In this document: positions 1 to 7,515 of the stretch, piece by piece
Numbering within the stretch: the stretch's first letter is position 1
How the letters are laid out: the number at the start of each line of letters is the position of its first letter
From: Halomonas ventosae
GTDB lineage: Bacteria > Pseudomonadota > Gammaproteobacteria > Pseudomonadales > Halomonadaceae
DNA length: 64,000 nucleotides
Reading direction: 5' to 3'
Assembly: GCF_004363555.1 (NCBI RefSeq)
Contig: NZ_SNZJ01000005.1
Span: forward strand, 184,358-248,357
Made by a program: the position numbers and the translations under genes
Notes under the pieces: model-generated
The model's input: only the letters and a program-made list of their open reading frames with translations
Told to the model about the DNA's origin: nothing
Databases searched by the model: none

Positions 1-859
1 TCGTCAGCTCCACCAGCAGGTTGATGGCCACCACCGACTTGCCGGTGCCCGGCCCGCCCTTGACGATCAGGCACTGCTTGTTGCCGCTACCTGCACGGTG
101 AGCGAGGTCAAGCGCGGTTTCATAGACCAGCTTCTGCTCGTCGATCATCAGGAACTCGGCGTTGCCCTGCATCATCGATGCCAGTGCATCCGCCAGGTTC
201 TTGCTCGGCTTGATCACACCGTGCTCGATGCGATACATGATGTCGTTGCTGTCGCCGTACTTGATGTGCTGGCTCAGAAACTCAGAGAGCTTCAAGGCAT
301 CCTGCGAGATGAAGACCGGCGCACGGCGCGTGTGGTGCTCGTAGAAGGGATCATTGATGGCGTCTCCCTGCTTCATGTTGTGCAGGTAGGCGCAAGGCAC
401 CAGGCGGATCGACTCGGAGCGTACCGTCTCGTTGTAGTCCTCGATCAGCGCGCCATAGGACCATGCCTGATACGAAGGATGGTTGGTCTCGCGTACGCCG
501 CCGCCCAGCTGGGTACGCACGATGGCGTCCTTCTTCGTTACCTCGACGGACTGCCACTGTTTCAGTTCCACGATGACCGCCGCATCATCCCGCTGGCGGT
601 TCTTGCCGGTCAGGATGAAGTCCACGCGGCGATTGGTCAGCGGAATGTTGTATTCGATGGCCACCCCGGCCGACGCGGGAATCGCTTCGTCCAGCAGCGC
701 GCTCATCATGAAGCGCAGGGAGTTCTCCCACGACGTCACCTCACTGCGCGGCGAGTTGCGGTTCAGTCTGCGTGCCACCTCGTTCTCGATGGCGTCGGTG
801 ATGACGTTGGCTCGCACATCGTCGATAAACTGCTGCTTGGTGGCATTATAGACCAGCAT
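1..859 (-). CDS. DUF2075 P-loop ATPase with N-terminal PD-(D/E)XK-like nuclease region (3' end cut by window)
   Basis: The start ATG is at 859, about 10 bases after an AAAAGGGA-type ribosome site; the frame runs off the left edge after 286 codons. Residues 70-100 show a conserved Asp in RRVDFIL (about D80), then a strand ending in VIVELKQ (E98, K100), the D...E-x-K layout of PD-(D/E)XK nucleases. A Walker A, GGPGTGKS, lies at about 268-275, as in DUF2075 ATPases related to superfamily 1 helicases. The family is common in accessory and defence regions, but its exact role is not settled. The gene lies just outside the left copy of the island attachment repeat, so it may belong to a neighbouring element. 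The helicase half is mostly outside the window, so intactness cannot be judged. Confidence 0.8.
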   Translation of the reverse strand, partial: MLVYNATKQQFIDDVRANVITDAIENEVARRLNRNSPRSEVTSWENSLRFMMSALLDEAIPASAGVAIEYNIPLTNRRVDFILTGKNRQRDDAAVIVELKQWQSVEVTKKDAIVRTQLGGGVRETNHPSYQAWSYGALIEDYNETVRSESIRLVPCAYLHNMKQGDAINDPFYEHHTRRAPVFISQDALKLSEFLSQHIKYGDSNDIMYRIEHGVIKPSKNLADALASMMQGNAEFLMIDEQKLVYETALDLAHRAGSGNKQCLIVKGGPGTGKSVVAINLLVELT

Positions 860-1196
860 GTCCGTGTAAAGTCCCTTTTCGAATCAGCCGCTCAGAATTT
901 CGCGTAGATGTATTTAACAAATATGCACGCCGTAAGCTGAAACAGCATGTTTTGATGACGACGAGAACCGGAAACAGAGCCACAATGCGATCACTGTCGG
1001 GATACCGCTGGTATCGCGGGAAACCTATAGTCTTTAGTCACGAAAAAATCGTCGGAGTGATTCTGGTGGGCGCCCCGCTTTTGGCCGAAACATTAGACAA
1101 ACCTTGACCATAACAGCCCAACCGCGGTTTGCAACGCGGACAGCAAGATTTCTCCCGGGAAAGGCGGGAAGCAAGCGAGGTCTGGCAGGATGAGGA
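860..1196. other. Gene-free stretch left of the attachment repeat
   Basis: I see no convincing gene here. The short open frames lack ribosome sites and recognisable motifs. The stretch is AT-richer than the core chromosome and contains a small inverted repeat (CCGCG/CGCGG near 1122-1140). It presumably holds the promoter of the leftward DUF2075 gene. Confidence 0.5.
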
Positions 1197-1242
1197 TGGT
1201 GGGCCCAGCTGGACTCGAACCAGCGACCAAGGGATTATGAGT
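1197..1242. repeat. Distal attachment-site repeat (partial tRNA-Ile2 copy)
   Basis: These 46 bases are identical to 19503-19548 and correspond, on the minus strand, to the CCA end, acceptor 3' strand, T arm and variable loop of tRNA-Ile2, up to within the anticodon loop. The sequence then diverges, so it is a partial tRNA copy and not a functional gene. It is read as the far att site of the island. Confidence 0.85.
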
Positions 1243-2003
1243 GCAATTTTGCTAATATTGAGGACCGCGCCTGCCATGCGGTTATCTTTTAAAATCAGAT
1301 AGTTGAAAATTTCCACTGCTTACACTAGCCACACCGATTCCTCGCAAGCAGCAACCAATCAGCAACCAACGTAAGCCTCCGTCGAGCACCGCCGGCGCAT
1401 GGTTAGGCGAGTTTGCCAGTACTGCGGCAAGGGTTCGTGAAGTTGGCTGTCCTTGTGAAACAGGAGCCGCTCCAGCACGTCTTTACGGTAGGTGAAGGGC
1501 TCAGCCGTGCGGGCGTCAGACGGCACGGCTGGGGGCAGCCGGCCCCGCAGAGGCCAAGCGTGTGAGGAAAGAACAGGCGGCGCCGTCGGCACGCGGAGCG
1601 CAAGAGCGCCAGGGATGCTCAGGGTGGCGAAGCCAACCATAAGGACCGTAGCCCGGAGCAGCCCGCCCGCGAGCGAGGAATGAGCCGGCGGGGGTTTCCG
1701 GGATCAAGAGGTGATGTAGTCCTCGAGGAGAGCTATGGCCATCATCTGCGCGATATGCCGTAACGAATGCCCCTGTTCGCGGAACTGCCAGGCCCGGCGG
1801 ACGAGTTCCTCTACACTAATCTTGGTCGCAGCCTACTCGCCACATTTCTGGCAGCATAGTCGCGTTGGCAGCCGCGGCAATAGCTGCCGGCGAGGAGCAC
1901 GGCAATCCGGCTGCCTCCGTACGCGGTGTGTTTTATCAAACCGAGACCGGCATCCATGTGGACGCCGGTCATGGGAAGAACGCTTGGTACCTGGACAAGC
2001 GTC
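1243..2003. other. Gene-poor left end of the island
   Basis: Apart from the IS66 tail at 1371-1500 no gene is supported. An inverted repeat, GCCGTGC with GGCACGGC, lies at about 1503-1531. A short minus-strand frame near 1685-1815 (containing EELVRRAWQFREQGHS) has no recognisable family. The stretch looks like decayed mobile-element DNA. Confidence 0.45.
1371..1500 (-). pseudogene. IS66-family transposase 3' remnant
   Basis: On the minus strand this reads EPFTYRKDVLERL followed by LHEPLPQYWQ, closely resembling the C-terminal tail of IS66 TnpC proteins (typically YLRDVLERLPTHP...ELLPHHWQ). The plus strand at 1371 begins GTAAGCCTCC, which fits the GTAAGC-type terminal inverted repeat of IS66 elements, so the insertion-sequence end is probably at 1371. 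Everything upstream (the DDE catalytic region) is missing, so this is only a fragment. It shows that an IS66 element once lay near the distal island end. The assignment is by motif recognition only. Confidence 0.55.
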
Positions 2004-3518
2004 TCAGTTCACGCGATAGACGTCCCTGTTGAAACGCACGATTTCATCCCCCCAAGAGTCGAACTCCATGACCTCCTCGCCCTGGGCTTCCCAGACTTTC
2101 TTCTCCTCATCGTTGGCGAGCGGAGAGAACCATCCGGTCCACGCGTAGAGAATACCGATCAGCGGCGAGAGCCAGCAGGCAAAGGCTAGAGGAATATAGA
2201 GCAGATCAATGGGCGAACCGCTGTAGACCCCAAGCCCCAGGGAAGTGATGACCACGGCCCCACCGGCGTTCCACGGTACCAGGGGAGAGACCAGTGTTCC
2301 CCCTTCTTCTGTGGCGCGGGAGAGGTTGAGCATCGAGTACCCCATGCCGCGATAGGCCGGCCCGAACATGCGGCCCGTCAACGCGATCGAGAGGTAGGGG
2401 TCGCCGGCTACGACATTCGTCACTATCGAACTGCCGATCGCTGACGTCTGCAGGGACCCAAAGCTTCTGATGCGCTTCACGACTGCATCGAGTATCGCCC
2501 GCATGGACCCGGTACTCTCAAGAATTCCACCGAAGGAAAGCGCAATCAGAAGCAGCGTGATGACCCAGGTCATGGACTGGATGCCACCGCGATTGAGCAG
2601 ACCATCGATTGCGGCCACCCCCGTCGCAATCTCATAACCGGAGAAAGCGTAGACAAAGATATTCTTTATATTTTCACCCTGGAAGACCAAGGCGGCCAGC
2701 CCGCCCAAGAGAACACCAGTGAACAGTACCGGCATCGCCGGCATGCGCATGACCGCCAGACCGATGACCAGCGCCACTGGCAGCACCGTCCACCAGGACA
2801 GCATGAAGTGTTCTGTCAGCCCGTTGTTGATGGAGGCAATCCTGGCGAGAGAGGCAGACTCGTCACCCACCAGACTGAAGCCAGCCACCAGATAGATCAC
2901 CACTGCGATCAGCATGGCCGGCAGAGTGGTCGGAACAAGGTTGCGGATATGTTCGAAGAGGTCCACGCCGGTGACGGCTGGAGCTAGGTTAGTAGTGTCC
3001 GAGAGCGGAGACACCTTGTCACCGAAGAAGGCCCCCGACACTACGGCACCTGCAGTCCAGTACACCGGGATATCGAAACCTGCCCCTATCCCCATCAGGG
3101 CCAAACCAACCGTACCAACTGTTCCCCAGGAAGTGCCGAGTGACACCGATACCACGGCGCACATCAGTGCGGCAGCCGCCAGGAATAACTGCGGGCTGAT
3201 CAATTCGAGACCGAAGTAGATCAGCGTCGGCACCGTACCGCTGGCGATCCACACGCCGGTCAGCATCCCCACAAGGATCAGGATGCCGATAGCAGGCAGG
3301 CCGACACTAACCACGTGCAGCATGCCTTCCTCCATGTCCTTCCAGGAGGTCCCATTCCAGCGACCGACCAAGGCCGCAATACCGATCCCCATGATCAGGG
3401 GGACATGTGGCGTGAAGGTATCGAACACGAACAGTTGGATACCGAGAACAATGAAGGTCAAAAGAATTGGCAGCACAGCCAATTGCAGCCCAATCCGGGG
3501 CTTGGTCTTGTCCAACAT
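2004..3518 (-). CDS. nhaC: NhaC-family Na+/H+ (or organic acid) antiporter
   Basis: A 504-residue inner-membrane protein with about 12 hydrophobic segments. The family hallmark GAFFGDKVSPLSDTTNLAP lies at residues 162-180; in NhaC proteins this Asp/Ser-rich re-entrant segment belongs to the ion path. It should exchange cytoplasmic Na+ for H+, although relatives exchange malate/lactate or amino acids, so the substrate is uncertain. The start at 3518 is preceded by GGAGAA about 7 bases upstream. It is monocistronic and lies inside the island; its base composition is visibly less GC-rich than the chromosomal genes right of 19.6 kb, in keeping with transfer. Confidence 0.85.
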   Translation of the reverse strand: MLDKTKPRIGLQLAVLPILLTFIVLGIQLFVFDTFTPHVPLIMGIGIAALVGRWNGTSWKDMEEGMLHVVSVGLPAIGILILVGMLTGVWIASGTVPTLIYFGLELISPQLFLAAAALMCAVVSVSLGTSWGTVGTVGLALMGIGAGFDIPVYWTAGAVVSGAFFGDKVSPLSDTTNLAPAVTGVDLFEHIRNLVPTTLPAMLIAVVIYLVAGFSLVGDESASLARIASINNGLTEHFMLSWWTVLPVALVIGLAVMRMPAMPVLFTGVLLGGLAALVFQGENIKNIFVYAFSGYEIATGVAAIDGLLNRGGIQSMTWVITLLLIALSFGGILESTGSMRAILDAVVKRIRSFGSLQTSAIGSSIVTNVVAGDPYLSIALTGRMFGPAYRGMGYSMLNLSRATEEGGTLVSPLVPWNAGGAVVITSLGLGVYSGSPIDLLYIPLAFACWLSPLIGILYAWTGWFSPLANDEEKKVWEAQGEEVMEFDSWGDEIVRFNRDVYRVN

Positions 3519-3935
3519 CTCGACTTCTCCGAGTGGTTATTCTTGTCGGGGCAAGCCGACAGCATCGTGCTGGCCCCACCATCGGTCATCACACACCAAG
3601 AGTTGGACGAGAAGATTGAACATATGCGACATAATCATTGAACAAAGCCAGCACGCGGCCTATTAACCATTGCAGGACATCTTACGATTATCCTTTGGTA
3701 GAAGATTGATTGCTGGCAAAATTGAGGCAGGGAAGGCGTTAAGCCTTCGGGGCTCGGGAATCCATGAAGCCCGAGACAGGCAACTGTCTTTAGATGGATG
3801 CAGAGTTGTATATGAGCGGCGCTGGAGACCCATCAGCCCCCTGAAACAGCAGCAAGGCACGGCTGCTCTTCGCGCCCGCCTGACTTGTGAACACTAAGGG
3901 TATCTCGTGATGTCTGACTGGTGGCCTATGACCCA
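3519..3935. other. Intergenic region between NhaC and HEPN genes
   Basis: No supported gene. The right part contains small inverted repeats (GAAGGC/GCCTTC at about 3736-3752). It should carry the NhaC promoter at its left end. The weak open frames here have no ribosome site or recognisable motif. Confidence 0.5.
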
Positions 3936-4580
3936 TCAGCGCACCGGATAACAGGCGTCGCCCCAAAGCTTGTCCGTGTTGTCCAGCAGGATTTCGATGA
4001 TCACCGGCACCGCATCGCCCATGATGTTGTTGGCGTCGCGCAGTTGCTCCCGATTGACCGAACTGCCCCAGGTGGCACCGCCGTGGATCAATTGGTTGCG
4101 GAGCGTGTAGAGCCGCTGGAAGACGATGCTCAGCACCGTGCCAGTATCCTGGCTGGCCAGCGATGCATGGGCCGCACGCTTGGCACTCGTGAACTTGGCC
4201 TCCCAGTCCTCGCTGCCGGCCTGGCCATTCTGGTGATCCCAGAAGGGCTGGAAGACATAGCGGTTGTCGAGCAGGATGCGGATCGCCCCGGGATAACGAC
4301 TCCAGACCAACTGGTGGAGGCGGCCTTGATCGTCCAGGGCGTCGAGGCGCTTCAGGAACTTCCCCAGCAGCCGGCCCTGGGTCACTTGCATCTCGCCCAG
4401 GTCGTTGGCATAGGCGGCATTGAAGGCAATCCACAGGAAGATGAAGCGGCCATCCTCGTCGTCGCACAACTCGGCGCGAGCCAGCCAACTCAGCGCCCGG
4501 TGGATGCGCAGGGCGATACCTTCCGCATGGGCGTGGCGCTCGTCCCGCTGTCGTGCCTTTAGCTGGGCATGGGTCAACAT
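3936..4580 (-). CDS. HEPN-domain protein (putative RNase)
   Basis: A 214-residue soluble protein with mostly helical character. Near its C-terminus it carries RNQLIHGG, with R161 and H166 forming the R-x4-H pair that is the catalytic signature of HEPN ribonucleases. HEPN proteins often act as toxins or abortive-infection effectors, commonly next to a nucleotidyltransferase (MNT) antitoxin. No such partner is visible here, and the neighbours are transporters. The start at 4580 has a strong site (GGAGGAGA, about 7 bases upstream). The gene stands alone inside the island. It could also be a larger Apea/DUF4145-like HEPN protein of unknown role; target and function are unproven. Confidence 0.65.
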   Translation of the reverse strand: MLTHAQLKARQRDERHAHAEGIALRIHRALSWLARAELCDDEDGRFIFLWIAFNAAYANDLGEMQVTQGRLLGKFLKRLDALDDQGRLHQLVWSRYPGAIRILLDNRYVFQPFWDHQNGQAGSEDWEAKFTSAKRAAHASLASQDTGTVLSIVFQRLYTLRNQLIHGGATWGSSVNREQLRDANNIMGDAVPVIIEILLDNTDKLWGDACYPVR

Positions 4581-4797
4581 CGGCTCTCCTCCCTGAGATC
4601 GTGGTGCCCCCAGTATGGGTCAGAAGGCATCAGACTGCAGGCGGGGCACGCTAGGTGCCGATGACCAACACAAAGCGGCTTCCTGGCCGATGATCCGCCA
4701 TTTACCGAGGTAGAGCGCGCGTTGCGCAGCTGATCTGGGCGAAGGCCCCCTTAGTGACGGAGTCGGCCGCAAGCCCCGCGAACCTCCCCCAGACACG

Positions 4798-4825
4798 ACG
4801 ATGCCGCTCCTTGGAGCGGCATCGT
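4798..4825 (-). terminator. Perfect 13-bp hairpin downstream of the SLC13 gene
   Basis: Arms at 4798-4810 and 4813-4825 are fully complementary. The hairpin lies 19 bases after the stop of the leftward SLC13 gene. No U-run follows on the minus strand, so it may act as an mRNA-stabilising end or a weak terminator. Confidence 0.55.
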
Positions 4826-4843
4826 TGGTCAATGCGTGACGGA

Positions 4844-6346
4844 TCAGAACGAGACGTCGAACACCAGCGGAACGATGGTGTAGAGGGCCACGATGATCAC
4901 CAGCAGGCCGATCACGTTGAGCCAGATGCCAGCGCGGATCATGTTCTTGATCGGCAGATCCCCCGTGGCGAAGGCAACGGCGTTGGAAGGTGTCGCCACC
5001 GGCAGCATGAAGGCACAGCTGACGGCGAAGGTCACCACGATGGTCATCAGGAAGGGCTCGATACCCAGCCCGACGGCAATGGCCCCCATGATCGGGAAGA
5101 AGGCCGCCGCCGTGGCGGTGTTGCTGGTCAGCTCGGTCAGAAGGATGATCACAATGGCGGTGAACGCAAGGATCAGGATCGGGGGGAGGCCAGACATCCC
5201 CGAGACGCTCTCGCCGATCCAGACGCTCAGCCCGGTGGCCGTGAACTGAGCGGACAGCGTCAGCCCACCACCGAACAGGATCAGCACGCCCCAGGGCACG
5301 TCGCGGGTGGCCGTCCACTCCAGCAGAGCGCCCTGCCCCTTCGATGCAGGAATCACGAACATCAGGATCGCCGCCAGGATCGCCACGCTGGTGTCGTTGA
5401 TGTTGGACAGCCAGGGCAGCGCGGCCTGCACCGCGGGAATCCTCGCGATCAGCGGCAGGAAGACCCAGCAGAACACCGCCCCGGCGAAGACCATCAGCAC
5501 GCGTCCCTCTTCCGGCGACAGCCGCCCCATGGCCTTGAGTTCGGTCTCGATCATGGCGCGCCCACCCCGGATGTCCTCGACCTCGGCGCGGAACACGACC
5601 TTGTTGAGTACGAACCACGCCAGGACCAGCATGGTGGTGGAGAACGGCACGCCCATCAGCATCCAGTGGCCGAAGCCGATGGACAGACCATGGGTGTCCT
5701 CCATGTAGGCGCGCATCAGCGCCATGGGTGGCTGGCCGATCAGGGTGGCCATGGAACCGATGGTGATCGCGTAGGCGATGCCCAGCAGTACCGCGGCCGA
5801 GAATTTGGGGGTGTCATCGCCGTTACCGAGCGACTTCACCAAGGCGATGATCGAGCCGCCGATCGGCACCATGATCACCGCCGTAGCGGTATTGCTGACC
5901 CACATGGTGATGAACCAACTGGCGGCCATCAGGCCGAAGACGATCTGTGCCGGCTTGGTGCCCACCGTGAGCACGGTCAGCAGCGCGAAGCGCCGATGCA
6001 AGTTCCAGCGCTGGGTCGCCAGCCCCAGCAGCACCCCGCCCAGCACCAGGAAGACGATGCTGTGCGCATAGGGCGAGGCTGTCGCCCCGACCGAGGCGAT
6101 GTCGAAGAAGGGAAACAGCACCAGCGGCAGCAGCGAGGTGGCCGGGATGGGAATCGCCTCGGTCATCCACCAGGTGGCCATCAGCATAGCGATGGCTGCC
6201 ACGACGCGTGCATTGAGGGCCAGCGATTCGGGCAGCAGGAAGAACACGCCCAGGCCGATGATCAGGCCCAGCACGAGCGATACCGGCTTGAAGGCGGCGG
6301 CTTCAGTGTAGGGCAGCTGTTCGGCCGCCCCGGTGGCGTTCGACAT
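4844..6346 (-). CDS. SLC13/DASS-family anion (dicarboxylate) transporter
   Basis: A 500-residue inner-membrane carrier with about 11-12 hydrophobic segments. Two SNT motifs of the DASS fold are present: WVSNTATAVIMVP (SNT at 151-153) and ELTSNTATAAAFFP (SNT at 408-410). They bind Na+ and substrate carboxylate in relatives such as VcINDY. Na+-coupled uptake of succinate-like dicarboxylates or sulfonates is likely; which one cannot be read from sequence. I chose ATG 6346 over the upstream in-frame ATG at 6469 because AGGTGA lies about 6 bases before it and the upstream 41 codons look non-coding. It is monocistronic, in the island. Confidence 0.85.
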   Translation of the reverse strand: MSNATGAAEQLPYTEAAAFKPVSLVLGLIIGLGVFFLLPESLALNARVVAAIAMLMATWWMTEAIPIPATSLLPLVLFPFFDIASVGATASPYAHSIVFLVLGGVLLGLATQRWNLHRRFALLTVLTVGTKPAQIVFGLMAASWFITMWVSNTATAVIMVPIGGSIIALVKSLGNGDDTPKFSAAVLLGIAYAITIGSMATLIGQPPMALMRAYMEDTHGLSIGFGHWMLMGVPFSTTMLVLAWFVLNKVVFRAEVEDIRGGRAMIETELKAMGRLSPEEGRVLMVFAGAVFCWVFLPLIARIPAVQAALPWLSNINDTSVAILAAILMFVIPASKGQGALLEWTATRDVPWGVLILFGGGLTLSAQFTATGLSVWIGESVSGMSGLPPILILAFTAIVIILLTELTSNTATAAAFFPIMGAIAVGLGIEPFLMTIVVTFAVSCAFMLPVATPSNAVAFATGDLPIKNMIRAGIWLNVIGLLVIIVALYTIVPLVFDVSF

Positions 6347-6948
6347 GGTAGTCACCTGCAAGGGAATAACAGTGCAGGCGAGTGTCACGGCTGGGGAAAC
6401 GGGCTTCCAATACCTATCGGGTTGGCGCGCATACTCAGCAGGGCACTGTAATCCACCGACGCGCACCACTGAATCCGCGAAGAATCAGTCGGTTAGCCAC
6501 GTCAGGGTTAGCCCCCACGAATTGAACTCACGCAATTAAGTCGCAGGCTAAGGGTTAACCATCTTTGCCACCTTGGGTAGCGTACGACCAATGGATGACA
6601 CTGAAGCCGCCGGCGTCAGCCGGGGGCGGTGTGCGAGGTTGCTCCAGCGCCGCTGACGCCCGGATGGCGGCACGGAGCGCGGCCGTTTCCACCTCGGCAG
6701 CGACGTGGCCAGGCTGCGCCTTGTTGGCCGGGGGTATGGCGAGCAAGCGCAGGCAAGGCCGCGAGCGGGGCTGGGGGAGCAAGTCTCTACGTGCACGGCA
6801 CCAGCGACGTGCCGCCCGGGACACGCCGGGCAAGGGGTTGGGCGCGGTGTGCCCCAAGGGCGGCGCGAGCGGTGAAGTCGGCACGGTACCAGCATGGCGT
6901 CAGCCGTGCGGGCCAGGGTTGGCCTGGCGGCGAAGCCGCTTGGCCATC
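6347..6948. other. Long intergenic region with dispersed repeat copy A
   Basis: No supported gene in about 600 bases. The right half is repeat copy A (6663-6946), shared with the region upstream of the integrase. The left end should carry the SLC13 promoter. Open frames on both strands reflect high GC content only. Confidence 0.55.
6663..6946 (+). repeat. Island dispersed repeat, copy A
   Basis: Two blocks match copy B at 18448-18628 in the same orientation. Block 1 (about 6663-6734) contains GCGGCCGTTTCC and GTGGCC. Block 2 (about 6834-6946) contains GTCGGCACGG, CAGCATGGCGTCAGCCGTGC and CTGGCGGCGAAGCCGC. Copy A carries about 95 extra bases between the blocks. The end folds as a hairpin, TGGCC...GCGGC-GAA-GCCGC...GGCCA. 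No protein is evident, so this looks like a REP- or MITE-like element. Confidence 0.65.
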
Positions 6949-7497
6949 TCAGGTTGTCGTAACCGACTCGGTCGATGCGAGCCTCATGTCGAATGCATTG
7001 AGTGTCATGGCAACGAACGAGTAATAGCCTATGATACCCACCACTTCCACGAGACTTTGAGTGCCAAGAGCATCCTGCATGGCCTCAAATGTTTCATCAT
7101 CGACTCGTTTTTCATCAAGAAGTTGATAGGCGAATTTCTGCAAAATTGCCATTCTGGAAGACTTGAAACTTACTATCCTCTTATCCCGTATTTGAGCAAC
7201 CTCATCTTTCGACAACCCTGCTTCTATCGCGATTGGCTCATGAATCTGCTGCTCACCGAGGCACTGGAAGTGCGCAGCCACGCAGAGAATCAGCAGCTCA
7301 CTCTCGATGGTGCCGAGTTGGGTGTCATAGCGGCAGAATGCACCCAACTGCTGTGCAGGCTCCGCCAAACCAGGGCTATGTAGCCAGGCCAGGAAAGGAC
7401 CATCGGCATTACCCCGGGTCGCGAGCACTGACTGGAAAATGGCATTTTGCCTCTCATCCATGTCATTAGCAGACGGCAACACAATCCTTGACTGCAT
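6949..7497 (-). CDS. Carboxymuconolactone decarboxylase/AhpD-like family protein
   Basis: A 182-residue cytoplasmic protein. The segment ELLILCVAAHFQCLGEQQIH matches the CMD-family helix pattern with its conserved C-terminal His, but the CxxC pair of true AhpD peroxidase partners is absent, so a thiol-based role is unlikely. In catabolic operons such proteins often serve as lactone decarboxylases or unassigned accessory enzymes. It is the last gene of a leftward operon: start 7497 is 18 bases after the stop of the TRAP permease gene, with GGAG about 8 bases upstream. Its substrate should follow from whatever the TRAP system imports, which is unknown. Confidence 0.7.
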   Translation of the reverse strand: MQSRIVLPSANDMDERQNAIFQSVLATRGNADGPFLAWLHSPGLAEPAQQLGAFCRYDTQLGTIESELLILCVAAHFQCLGEQQIHEPIAIEAGLSKDEVAQIRDKRIVSFKSSRMAILQKFAYQLLDEKRVDDETFEAMQDALGTQSLVEVVGIIGYYSFVAMTLNAFDMRLASTESVTTT

Positions 7498-7515
7498 GTC
7501 GATACTCCAAAGTTT

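Noticed and set aside
1197..1242. A second tRNA-Ile gene
   Set aside because: Only the 3' part is present; the D arm and 5' acceptor strand are replaced by unrelated sequence. It is an attachment-site copy.
1038..1316. Minus-strand gene spanning the left attachment repeat
   Set aside because: It runs through the partial tRNA copy, lacks a ribosome site and encodes no recognisable motif.
1503..1531. Third copy of the island dispersed repeat
   Set aside because: It shares only the GCCGTGC/GCACGGC hairpin arms; the flanks do not align with copies A and B, so common origin is not supported.
3670..3897. Small gene between NhaC and HEPN genes
   Set aside because: Open frames exist on both strands but show no ribosome site, domain or codon bias, and they overlap small inverted repeats.
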